Below, piece by piece: positions 1 through 7,046 of a stretch of DNA of 8,365 nucleotides. This DNA comes from Bacteroidota bacterium (lineage in GTDB: Bacteria > Bacteroidota > Bacteroidia > Bacteroidales > UBA10428). The stretch covers positions 1 to 8,365 of the forward strand of contig JAGDMB010000089.1 in assembly GCA_017860375.1 (NCBI GenBank), given 5' to 3'. The translations under genes and the position numbers were made by a program. The notes under the pieces were generated by a model, which was not told the DNA's origin, searched no databases, and was given only the letters and a program-made list of their open reading frames with translations. Positions within the stretch are counted from its first letter, which is position 1. The number at the start of each line of letters is the position of its first letter.

Positions 1-232
1 TAAAAATACGTTCAGAGCCGATACGTGGGAAGAATTCAAGGAGATCCTTGAAACCCGGGGTGGTTTTGTCTCTGCTCACTGGGACGGAACCACCGAGACC
101 GAGACGAAGATCAAGGATGAAACCAAGGCCACTATCCGGTGTATACCCCTCGATGCACAACCTGAACAAGGCAAATGCATATATACCGGCAGACCTTCCT
201 CACAAAGGGTGATTTTCGCTCTGGCCTACTAA
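1..232 (+). CDS. proS: Prolyl-tRNA synthetase, C-terminal fragment (5' end outside window)
   Basis: This is the last 76 codons of prolyl-tRNA synthetase, which charges tRNA-Pro with proline in the cytoplasm. The reading frame starts at base 2 and stops at TAA 230-232. Visible hallmarks of the C-terminal domain of the archaeal/eukaryotic-type ProRS are GGFVSAHWDGTTETETKIK, the stretch ETKATIRCIPL, and the ending GKCIYTGRPSSQRVIFALAY with a terminal tyrosine, as is usual for this class. Two cysteines (in TIRC and GKC) are visible; whether the complete zinc site is kept cannot be judged because the rest of the protein lies upstream of the window. This ProRS type is the common one in Bacteroidota. 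The gene converges on the GH9 cellulase gene and has no evident functional link to it. The identification is firm; only the fragment boundary at the left is arbitrary. Confidence 0.93.
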   Translation, partial: KNTFRADTWEEFKEILETRGGFVSAHWDGTTETETKIKDETKATIRCIPLDAQPEQGKCIYTGRPSSQRVIFALAY

Positions 233-355
233 GAATAAGAAGCTGTCTTGAATTCACAAGAAGGTGCCACAAAGTTCAATTGCCATAGCAGCATCGAATT
301 TAAGAATGTTTCCTGCGTAAATACTTTCTAAAGGGGCAACATTCACATAGGTTAC

Positions 356-3025
356 CTACCGGGTTTTGATAAACCTCACCGAAGCAAGCTCCCGGCCTTT
401 TAGCTGCATACTCAGGTAATATACACCCGGAAGAAAATTACCGTTGACAGGCCAGCTGAAATTGCCTGTATGGGCATCACATTCCAAATCGTTCATTTTG
501 CCTATCATCCGGCCATTGTTGTCGAACAAAACAAAGTCAACGGATTCAGGATTTATCAATGTGTAATTCACCATGAATCCATCAGAAACCGGATTGGGTA
601 CTACTGAAACTGAATTAACTTTCTCTTCACTTATGTCCGGTTTAATGTCAGTGGGATTCAGCAATACAAAGTCAATCCAGTTGATATTCCAGCCGCCCTT
701 TACTGCATAAAGTCGGAGCGTTTGCTTCCCGTCGTTGAGGTTTACCGTGTCTCGCAGCGAAATCCACTTTTGCAAACCCCCTGTGTCATTAATGATCAAT
801 GATGAGAGCACAGTACTTGATTTTCTCAGCTCAAGCTTGCCTCCTCCAGCTGCACTGGCCACCCGGAATTCCACCTGGTATGCCCCGGGGTCCTGGACGT
901 TCACACTGTAATCCAGCCAGTCGGTTGCATCAATACCCGTTACATTTAGTCCTGCATCGGTGTCGCTGGTTACCTGTGTTTTTATACCGCTCATGGCATA
1001 GTATTCCTCTGCCTGTATCTTCGCGGGCAGATAAAATACCGGATAATAGCGGAAGGGATGTGTCTTTTCGGTGTAAAGTCCTTTGCTGTCAAATGCCAGC
1101 AGGGTAACCTTATAATCACCCACCGATAAGGGATCCAAATTCCATTCAAACGGATCAGATGATACCATGCTGACAAATTTCGAATTCAGGTACAGTTCAA
1201 TTCTTAAAATCCCATCCGGATCGGATGCGGTACATTTGACAAGAGCCTGTTTATCGGTACTGATTTTGCCATCATAACCGGGGGTGGTTATAGTTAATGC
1301 AGGGGGGTTGTTCATGCTGGTCTGTACTTCAAAATCAACTGCGGAGCTATCTCCAAGCACCGCATCAATACCGGCAAACAAGACCGTCATCGGAGAATTC
1401 CAGTTGATGCAGACCTCATTTGAGGCATAACTTCCCATTACGTCGACAAAACATTTTGCCGGTTCAATAAACGGATATTTTTCATTGTCCTGCCTGCCTG
1501 CGTTCGGTCCCCCGGCTAAAAATCCCGGTACAGGCTGTACAACTCCGTCAGCATAGGAAGGGCGGTGATGAAAATTCATGGGTGTTTTGGCGCCATAGCC
1601 TGAAACAAAAGAATATCCGGTAGCATTTCGGCCCAACAGGTAATCTGCACATTCTGAAGCGCCCAAAATATACTTTAAATCACCGGTCAGCACATAGGCA
1701 TACAGCAAACCCACACCCTGGTTTGCAATGGTACCGTTCGAACCCCAGTTATAACTGAATGTGGGGATACGTCCGGCGTTATTGGAAATCTGGTTCAGCC
1801 ATGAATTGGCTGTTGAAATAACGGAGCTTTTTATGGTATTCAGCAGGGTTTCCGATAAGCCATTGGGCTGTGTAACCAGTGAAAGAGAAGCCAGTGGCTG
1901 AACAGACGGCCATCCGGGTTCACGCTGGTAAAGCAAGGAACTGCTGCGGCTTTCAAGGTAAGATTTATATTCATCTTTTTGGGTTGTAATATACAATTCG
2001 GCTGCAGCCCAGAGAAATTCATCCGTTACATTGTTATCACCATACTCTCCTGTTGATACGTCGGCCGGGTTTTTAAAATAGACTGCGGGATTTGCTTTTG
2101 CCCATATCCAGGCGTTCTCGGCCCGCATTATGCAATCAGCCGCATAGGTGGAGTCATAGTCATGGTAAATGCGTCCGGCCATCGCCATCATGGCTGCAAA
2201 ATCGAGGGCCGATGAGGTTGATTTGCCGATTGCATACCGGGCTGCAATATCTTTATCCGGCATGATAAAACCGGGAAAATTCAGGGTTGTCAGTTTGAAG
2301 AAAACTCCCCCGTCACTGTCCTGCATAGTTTTTAACCAGTCGAGCTCAACCATGACCTCATCAAGAAGTTCGCTCCTGCCATTACCCGATTCGGGAATAT
2401 GAATGCTTCCATCCTCAAACGATTGATCGAAGTTTTCGTGGAAAGAAAGAAGGGAAGCCACTGAGATCCCGGCATTAATCACATATTTTCCATAATCACC
2501 CGCATCGTACCAGCCTCCCGGTGAAGAAATTTTCCCGCTTTTTCCGGTGGAGGAGTGCAAAATGCAGGCTGTATCAGCGTGTCCGGCTGGTCTCGCCCAC
2601 AAACCGGCATAGGGTGCGGTTAACTCATATGAGCAACGCTGATAGTAATAAGACTTTAAAGAAGCATAGGCTGCTTTCCTCAATACGGTATCTGAAATTT
2701 CAAATGATGAAGACTCCCCGGATCCCGGTATCCGTATTTTATAAGAGCCGGGGCTGGTAAGTGCAGAAAAATCAAAATACTTAATGCTGTCGCCTGCGTC
2801 TTTCCAGAAAACCTCCGCAGAAAGACTCCCGGTCAGCACTATCGTATTGTCTTTATTATCAACGACTTCAAAACTATCCTCCCGGGCAAACACCACATAA
2901 CCGATTTTAGTAGCTTCAGGGTAGTAACCTACCTGGTTTATCCGAATGGAACCGGTCTGAGAATATACGATCGAAAAGCAGCCTGAGATAAGGCTGACCA
3001 GTATGGATCCTGAAAAACGTTTCAT
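356..3025 (-). CDS. Secreted GH9 endoglucanase-type cellulase with Ig-like, CBM6 and T9SS sorting domains
   Basis: An 889-residue modular glycoside hydrolase expected to cut beta-1,4-glucans such as cellulose outside the cell. In order: signal peptide (about 1-22, likely cleaved before QTGS); N-terminal Ig-like CelD_N domain (about 26-108, starting IRINQVGYYP); GH9 catalytic domain (about 113-558); Ig-like domain (about 573-655); CBM6-like carbohydrate-binding module (about 667-790, IQAEEYYAMSG to NINWIDFVLL); and a type A T9SS C-terminal domain (about 805-889, VVPNPVSDGF to LPGVYYLSMQL and a basic end). Catalytic features are present: GGWYDAGDYGK with Asp174 and Asp177, the His signature FHHRPS (486-490), and SNEVCINWN with the expected acid Glu537. 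ATG at 3025 is supported by the signal peptide. ISGC (13-16) also resembles a lipobox, but the hydrophobic run after the Cys and the sorting domain favour signal peptidase I. GH9 members vary between endo- and exo-action, so exact substrate is inferred. Confidence 0.93.
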   Translation of the reverse strand: MKRFSGSILVSLISGCFSIVYSQTGSIRINQVGYYPEATKIGYVVFAREDSFEVVDNKDNTIVLTGSLSAEVFWKDAGDSIKYFDFSALTSPGSYKIRIPGSGESSSFEISDTVLRKAAYASLKSYYYQRCSYELTAPYAGLWARPAGHADTACILHSSTGKSGKISSPGGWYDAGDYGKYVINAGISVASLLSFHENFDQSFEDGSIHIPESGNGRSELLDEVMVELDWLKTMQDSDGGVFFKLTTLNFPGFIMPDKDIAARYAIGKSTSSALDFAAMMAMAGRIYHDYDSTYAADCIMRAENAWIWAKANPAVYFKNPADVSTGEYGDNNVTDEFLWAAAELYITTQKDEYKSYLESRSSSLLYQREPGWPSVQPLASLSLVTQPNGLSETLLNTIKSSVISTANSWLNQISNNAGRIPTFSYNWGSNGTIANQGVGLLYAYVLTGDLKYILGASECADYLLGRNATGYSFVSGYGAKTPMNFHHRPSYADGVVQPVPGFLAGGPNAGRQDNEKYPFIEPAKCFVDVMGSYASNEVCINWNSPMTVLFAGIDAVLGDSSAVDFEVQTSMNNPPALTITTPGYDGKISTDKQALVKCTASDPDGILRIELYLNSKFVSMVSSDPFEWNLDPLSVGDYKVTLLAFDSKGLYTEKTHPFRYYPVFYLPAKIQAEEYYAMSGIKTQVTSDTDAGLNVTGIDATDWLDYSVNVQDPGAYQVEFRVASAAGGGKLELRKSSTVLSSLIINDTGGLQKWISLRDTVNLNDGKQTLRLYAVKGGWNINWIDFVLLNPTDIKPDISEEKVNSVSVVPNPVSDGFMVNYTLINPESVDFVLFDNNGRMIGKMNDLECDAHTGNFSWPVNGNFLPGVYYLSMQLKGRELASVRFIKTR

Positions 3026-3051
3026 GGTAATCTATTAAGGTTTCTTTACTT

Positions 3052-3059
3052 CAAAGTTA
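3052..3059 (-). promoter_or_regulatory. Possible Bacteroidetes -7 element before the GH9 gene
   Basis: On the minus strand these bases read TAACTTTG, an exact match to the Bacteroidetes -7 consensus TAnnTTTG. It lies in the 42-bp gap between the DUF6807 gene and the GH9 gene, with 26 bases between it and the GH9 ATG, a plausible distance. No TTG with the usual spacing of about 19 bases is present upstream; the nearest TTGs are 11 and 25 bases away. The GH9 gene may thus have its own weak or activated promoter in addition to read-through from upstream. Confidence 0.35.
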
Positions 3060-3067
3060 ATTTTGTA

Positions 3068-4159
3068 TTACAAGAGACTGGAAGCAAAACGATCAGAAAA
3101 TCTTTCCATTTCGGAAAATTGCAGGAATCCACCTGATTTTACCAGAACCATATATTTGAAAACCAGCGTTTCGCCCTTATTCAGAAGGGTTCTCCTGACC
3201 GGCTGCCTGGGATCATAGGATACTGAAGCCAGGCTATTGACGGCAAACAATCCATAACCCCGTGCATGCCAGTAGGCCGGGTAACCCGTATTTTCGGGGT
3301 GATCAAGCAGGGCGACGGAAATGGAATCCGTATCAATAACACCTGAAAGTATCATCCATTTGCCCCGGGTACCCCATACGGAATTTCCTGACAGGCCATT
3401 GCTTCCAAGATAGTTACCCGTGACACTCGTTGAATCAATACGAGGCGCAGTTTCCTTTCCCGAGACAGCATCAAACAAGGCAACCGGTTCACCGGAAGGC
3501 ATTTCCAATTCCCTGGCCACCCTTAACCCCAGCAATCCTTCCTTGCTGTCTCCAAAAACGACACTGTCTTTAACCGCTCTCAGGACTGTCACCCTTTTTA
3601 TGGAATACAGCTGCTCATTTTCCCGTGTAAAAACGAAGCAGGTCGTTTCGTTCAGGATAATTTCCCCTTTGCAGTTCACCCAGTTGAATACCCCCTTGAT
3701 GGACCGGGATGCAACATTGCACACGATCGAGTCCGTCAGACAGACAATTCTTCCATACCTGCATTTCTTTTCCAATGGAACTGCCCCCGAATTATTCCAG
3801 AAATCAAGTCCATTCACATCACCGTAGTTGAACCATAAACCTGTATGATGGGGATGATCGGTACGCTCATTATGACGCGGAGCAAGCGGATACCCTCTTG
3901 TCACCACGCTTCCTCCGGGAGCATACAATGGAAAAAAGACGGGTTTCTCCAGCGATTCGCCATACCGGAATGAGGTGAAAATATTTCCGTCAATCAGGAC
4001 ATCAATTCTGCACAATGCCGTATCCTGCCTGAATTCAATATCAGCATTAGGCCGGTCGCGGTGTGCATCATCGTTTTCAGCGCTGAGACCGTTAAGGACC
4101 GAGAGAGCCGTAAATAACATTACAATCCTCAATTTCAATACGGAACTCTTTTTTTTCAT
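3068..4159 (-). CDS. Secreted DUF6807 ('PmoA-like') family protein of unknown function
   Basis: A 363-residue exported protein of the DUF6807 family, which automatic annotation often labels 'methane oxygenase PmoA'. That label is misleading: it has a single N-terminal signal peptide (1-27, probable cleavage after LSA) and is otherwise soluble, unlike the membrane subunit of particulate methane monooxygenase. The family signature is the histidine-rich segment ERTDHPHHTGLWFNYGDVNG (98-117; His102, His104, His105), followed by DSKEGLLGLRVA (204-215), the GNSVWGTRGKWM stretch (258-269), and DHPENTGYPAYWHARGYGLF (286-305). Length is normal for the family. The start ATG is followed by a lysine-rich n-region encoded by an A8 tract. 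It lies 18 bp after the Gfo/Idh/MocA gene and 42 bp before the GH9 gene. Such proteins are often found with DUF1080 and Gfo/Idh/MocA genes, which suggests a role in carbohydrate processing; the actual activity is unknown. Confidence 0.85.
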   Translation of the reverse strand: MKKKSSVLKLRIVMLFTALSVLNGLSAENDDAHRDRPNADIEFRQDTALCRIDVLIDGNIFTSFRYGESLEKPVFFPLYAPGGSVVTRGYPLAPRHNERTDHPHHTGLWFNYGDVNGLDFWNNSGAVPLEKKCRYGRIVCLTDSIVCNVASRSIKGVFNWVNCKGEIILNETTCFVFTRENEQLYSIKRVTVLRAVKDSVVFGDSKEGLLGLRVARELEMPSGEPVALFDAVSGKETAPRIDSTSVTGNYLGSNGLSGNSVWGTRGKWMILSGVIDTDSISVALLDHPENTGYPAYWHARGYGLFAVNSLASVSYDPRQPVRRTLLNKGETLVFKYMVLVKSGGFLQFSEMERFSDRFASSLL

Positions 4160-4177
4160 GTATGCAATGAATTGGAA

Positions 4178-5524
4178 TTACATGGTAAAAACCTTATCCC
4201 CGGCCATAACCTCCTGCCTTTCTTCATCAAATGTCACCCTCATGCCGGTATGCAGGGCGGCTGTGGTCATTATAACCGCAATGGAATGCTGATAGCCCGC
4301 CATCACATCGGCATTCGGTGTTTTCCGGCTGCGGATGCATTCCATCCAGTTGCGCATGTGGGCCGAAGTCATGGGATCGGAGCCGGTATTGGCACTGGTT
4401 GAGGAGGTCACAGAAGGCAGATCAAAGGGTTCAAGCAGGTTGGCAGGCAGGTTCATGGCACGGGCATATTCCTCTGTGAGGCCGCCCTCCGGTGTTACCC
4501 TGTTCTTGTCGAGGTTGAGGCACCCGCCATTGGAAAAGTACAGTTCTTTAACACCCCCGGCTTCATTGTGCATACGGGATGTATACAATACCTGAAAACC
4601 CTGTCTGGGATCATCAGGCGGACCGTACTCAAAAACAGCAGTCATGGTATCGAAATTCTTTCGCCCGTCCTTCCAGACATATACACCTCCGTTGGCTGCA
4701 ACACTGCGGGGATGACGCAGTCCGGTAAACCAGTGAACCGTATCAATCTGGTGGCACATCCATTGTCCGGGAATACCGGAAGAATATGGCCAGAATAGCC
4801 TGTACTCTAAATATTTACGTGGATCCCACGGTTCAAATGGACGGTTCATAAGGTACCGTTTCCAGTCCGTATCGCTTTCCCTTATGGAATCGGTCAGTAA
4901 GGGGCGTCTCCAACGCCCGGGCTGATTGACATTCCATGTCATTTCGACCATGGTGACAGGGCCAAATTTACCGGATCGCAGGTATTCATTGGCAGCCATA
5001 TAATTCAACCCGCTTCGGCGCTGTGAGCCAACCTGCACGACCTTTCCGGTCTCCTTCACGGCCTTCAGCGCCACACGGCTGTCTTCCATGGTTTCAGCAA
5101 ATGGTTTTTCCACATAGGCATCACAACCTGCCCTTACGGCCTCAGCCAGGTGAAGGGCATGCTGAAAATCAGCCGTGCTGATGATCACGGCATCAAGGTT
5201 CTTCCAGCTGTAAAGTTCATCATTATTGCGGGCCAGCTTTATCTCCGGGAAACGGCCTGCAAGTAACTCTTTTGCCTCATCCCTGCGCCGGTTCCAGAGA
5301 TCGGAAACGGCTACAATCTCCATGTTCAGTTCAGAGGCATGATCGAGAAAGCATGGGTACAGGGAACTTCTGAAACGGTCGGAGAAGCCTATCACACCAA
5401 CCCGCACACGGTCATTGGATCCTATAATTCGTCGATAACTGGCAGCTTTCAAACCCATTCCCCCTATGGTAGCACCTGCCATGACCAGGGTTGTTTTCCG
5501 GATAAAATCTCTTCTGGTAGACAT
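4178..5524 (-). CDS. Tat-exported Gfo/Idh/MocA family oxidoreductase
   Basis: A 448-residue NAD(P)-type sugar oxidoreductase predicted to act in the periplasm. I place the start at ATG 5524, because MSTRRDFIRK then puts the Tat twin-arginine motif (Arg4, Arg5, Phe7) right at the N-terminus, followed by a hydrophobic stretch (TTLVMAGATIGGMGL). An in-frame ATG at 5548 would add eight residues (MGSLNNYK) with no clear benefit. The Rossmann domain begins VRVGVIGFSDRFR (40-52) and carries the family's EKP motif (139-141, YVEKPFAET) for nucleotide and substrate binding. The C-terminal domain contains QWMCHQIDTVHWF with His258, Asp261 and His264, the expected catalytic region. The dinucleotide loop is odd: GFSDRF (46-51) lacks the second and third glycines of GxGxxG. 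It lies 83 bp after the DUF1080 gene and 18 bp before the DUF6807 gene. Likely role: oxidation of a glycoside or sugar, perhaps at C3; the substrate is inferred. Confidence 0.9.
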   Translation of the reverse strand: MSTRRDFIRKTTLVMAGATIGGMGLKAASYRRIIGSNDRVRVGVIGFSDRFRSSLYPCFLDHASELNMEIVAVSDLWNRRRDEAKELLAGRFPEIKLARNNDELYSWKNLDAVIISTADFQHALHLAEAVRAGCDAYVEKPFAETMEDSRVALKAVKETGKVVQVGSQRRSGLNYMAANEYLRSGKFGPVTMVEMTWNVNQPGRWRRPLLTDSIRESDTDWKRYLMNRPFEPWDPRKYLEYRLFWPYSSGIPGQWMCHQIDTVHWFTGLRHPRSVAANGGVYVWKDGRKNFDTMTAVFEYGPPDDPRQGFQVLYTSRMHNEAGGVKELYFSNGGCLNLDKNRVTPEGGLTEEYARAMNLPANLLEPFDLPSVTSSTSANTGSDPMTSAHMRNWMECIRSRKTPNADVMAGYQHSIAVIMTTAALHTGMRVTFDEERQEVMAGDKVFTM

Positions 5525-5585
5525 TTTATAATTGTTTAATGAACCCATACACTATTCCATACATCTGTCAGACTGTTCATTCTTT

Positions 5586-5609
5586 AAATCTTCAAATCTT
5601 CAAATCTTC
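5586..5609 (+). repeat. Three perfect tandem copies of an 8-bp unit (AAATCTTC)
   Basis: AAATCTTC is repeated three times head to tail at 5586-5593, 5594-5601 and 5602-5609. The last copy overlaps the TGA stop codon (5610-5608, minus strand) of the DUF1080 gene; the rest lies in the gap before the oxidoreductase gene. On the transcribed strand the unit reads GAAGATTT. A change in copy number would not alter either protein but would change the spacing between the two genes. No promoter element is evident around it. Confidence 0.85.
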
Positions 5610-6990
5610 ACATCACCCTCCCCACCCGTATCTTGATATTTTTGAACGACACTTCATTGCCATGATCCTGCAGCAGAATATGACCGGTTGCGGCTTCGCC
5701 GAATGCCGGCCACACCTTGTATTTACTTTCCGATACCAGTTGCCTGTATTCAGGACCTTTCCTTTCGTACTCCAGCACTTTCACTCCGTTAAGCCAGTGC
5801 TCCACATGGTTACCCTGTGACACAATACGGGCCCGGTTCCATTGTCCAACGGGAAAGACCAGTTTATTCTCCGCCTTAATCAGATCATACAGGGAGGCCA
5901 GGGTCCGGCTTCCTTCATGGTTGCCCAGTTTTGCATCGGGATGATTTTCGTCGTCAAGCAGCTGAAATTCAAGCCCTATGGCTGAGCCGGGATTATTTGC
6001 TTCCTGCTCGGTCACAAAGTATTTGATCCCACTGTTGGCGCCTTTGGTAAGTTTGAAATCCAGTTCAAACGTGAAATCGGAATACGTATCCGTTGTAACA
6101 ATATCCCCTCCGTTCTGGGATTCTGTTCCTTCTGATGCCTGAACGGAGAGCACACCATTTCTTATCTCCCACCCTTTCTCAGGAAATCCTTCCTGGTAGG
6201 CACTTCTCCAACCTTTTGATGTCTGCCCGTCGAAAAGCAGTTTCCAGCCCTGTTCCTGTTCCTGGCGCGTAAGCCGGTTGTCGGTATTCATCACCTCAAG
6301 GTCCATGGGAAGCGCATATTTTTCAACCTCATGTGTGATGATCCGGATGTTTCTCCAGTGCACCTCCAAACCTTCCATTGCCGCATCATTGCCAATGGAA
6401 TGTACCTGCAAACCAATAAAACCTGAGGGTGTCATATCGTCCACCAGGTTGGAAGCAGGGACACCGTTTACCCATACCTTAATGGAAGATCCATAGGCTT
6501 CGATACGGAATTTGTTCCATCCCTCAAAACGGTATGCGTTGCCTCCAGCCGTGTTGGAGGACAGATCGTACAACCATCCGCGCCGTGCTTCATCATAGAT
6601 GCCGCCCGACCATCGTCTTTCGGGCCTGTTTTCTATTTCCACCTGGTACCCGTGAACACGGCCGTTCATGTATTCAGGATAGCAGTTGCTGCGGATCTGG
6701 ACACCGGAATTCAGCACACTGTCTTTCATCACTTCAAATTCCAGGATAAAATCCGAAAAGTCCGCAGCGGTGCAAAGAAAGCTGTTGGGACTCCCGGTAA
6801 CCGTGCGGCCAATGATCTCCCCGTTTTCAACACGATATACGGCTGATCCGTTCCGCAGTATCCAGCCTGAAAGATCTTTCCCGTTGAACAGTTCGACCCA
6901 GGGTTCTTCTGCCATGGCAGACGCGGAAAGAAAAAACGCAACGGAAAAGAAGAATCCGCCGTAAACAATCTTATTGACAAATGTTTTCAT
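5608..6990 (-). CDS. Secreted protein with two tandem DUF1080 (3-keto-disaccharide hydrolase) domains
   Basis: A 460-residue exported protein made of two DUF1080 / 3-keto-disaccharide hydrolase (LamG-like beta-sandwich) domains. I start it at ATG 6990 (MKTFVNKIVYGGFFF); extending six codons upstream would need a TTG start at 7008. A signal peptide ends at the AxA site AMA|EEP (about residue 27). The first domain (about 30-219) shows WVELFNGKDLSGW, NSGVQIRS (94-101), HGYQVEIEN (113-121) and GGIYD (129-133). The second (about 250-460) repeats the plan: WKLLFDGQTSKGW, NSGIKYF (319-325), GLEFQLLDDENHPDA (339-353), SLYDL (366-370) and QWNRARI. Single-domain members are about half this length. Members of the family cleave glycosidic bonds of 3-keto-glycosides made by Gfo/Idh/MocA-type oxidoreductases, and such an enzyme is encoded next door. 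Cleavage of a 3-keto-glycoside in the periplasm is therefore the best inference; which domain is catalytic is not known. Confidence 0.9.
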   Translation of the reverse strand: MKTFVNKIVYGGFFFSVAFFLSASAMAEEPWVELFNGKDLSGWILRNGSAVYRVENGEIIGRTVTGSPNSFLCTAADFSDFILEFEVMKDSVLNSGVQIRSNCYPEYMNGRVHGYQVEIENRPERRWSGGIYDEARRGWLYDLSSNTAGGNAYRFEGWNKFRIEAYGSSIKVWVNGVPASNLVDDMTPSGFIGLQVHSIGNDAAMEGLEVHWRNIRIITHEVEKYALPMDLEVMNTDNRLTRQEQEQGWKLLFDGQTSKGWRSAYQEGFPEKGWEIRNGVLSVQASEGTESQNGGDIVTTDTYSDFTFELDFKLTKGANSGIKYFVTEQEANNPGSAIGLEFQLLDDENHPDAKLGNHEGSRTLASLYDLIKAENKLVFPVGQWNRARIVSQGNHVEHWLNGVKVLEYERKGPEYRQLVSESKYKVWPAFGEAATGHILLQDHGNEVSFKNIKIRVGRVM

Positions 6991-7046
6991 GATAATAGAT
7001 TTTTTCAATATGGTATGAAACCTGCAGTGCCGTCATGAATTCCCCC

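Noticed and set aside
246..261. Small inverted repeat TCTTG-AATTCA-CAAGA between proS and the GH9 gene, as a possible terminator
   Set aside because: The stem is only five base pairs, A/T-rich at its ends, and no T-run follows on either strand.
254..355. Stop-free continuation of the GH9 frame past its TAG for 33 codons (minus strand, VTYVNVAPLESIYAGN onward)
   Set aside because: The GH9 protein ends with a complete T9SS sorting domain, the extension matches no family I recognise, and an open stretch of this length is expected by chance fairly often.
3420..3827. Plus-strand open frame of 135 codons opposite the DUF6807 gene
   Set aside because: It lies wholly antisense to a well-supported gene, has low-complexity serine- and threonine-rich content, and no recognisable domain.
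3068..4159. Reading the DUF6807 protein as a methane monooxygenase subunit
   Set aside because: It is a soluble exported protein with one signal peptide and none of the membrane helices of the particulate methane monooxygenase; no partner subunits are nearby.
5525..5548. Eight-codon N-terminal extension of the oxidoreductase from an upstream ATG
   Set aside because: The Tat motif normally sits right at the N-terminus, which ATG 5524 provides; the extension cannot be fully excluded.
5539..5820. Plus-strand open frame of 93 codons opposite the end of the DUF1080 gene
   Set aside because: It overlaps the conserved second DUF1080 domain on the other strand and includes the tandem repeat; its translation shows no domain or signal.
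6991..7008. Six-codon N-terminal extension of the DUF1080 protein from a TTG codon
   Set aside because: ATG at 6990 gives a complete signal peptide without it, so the TTG start is unnecessary.
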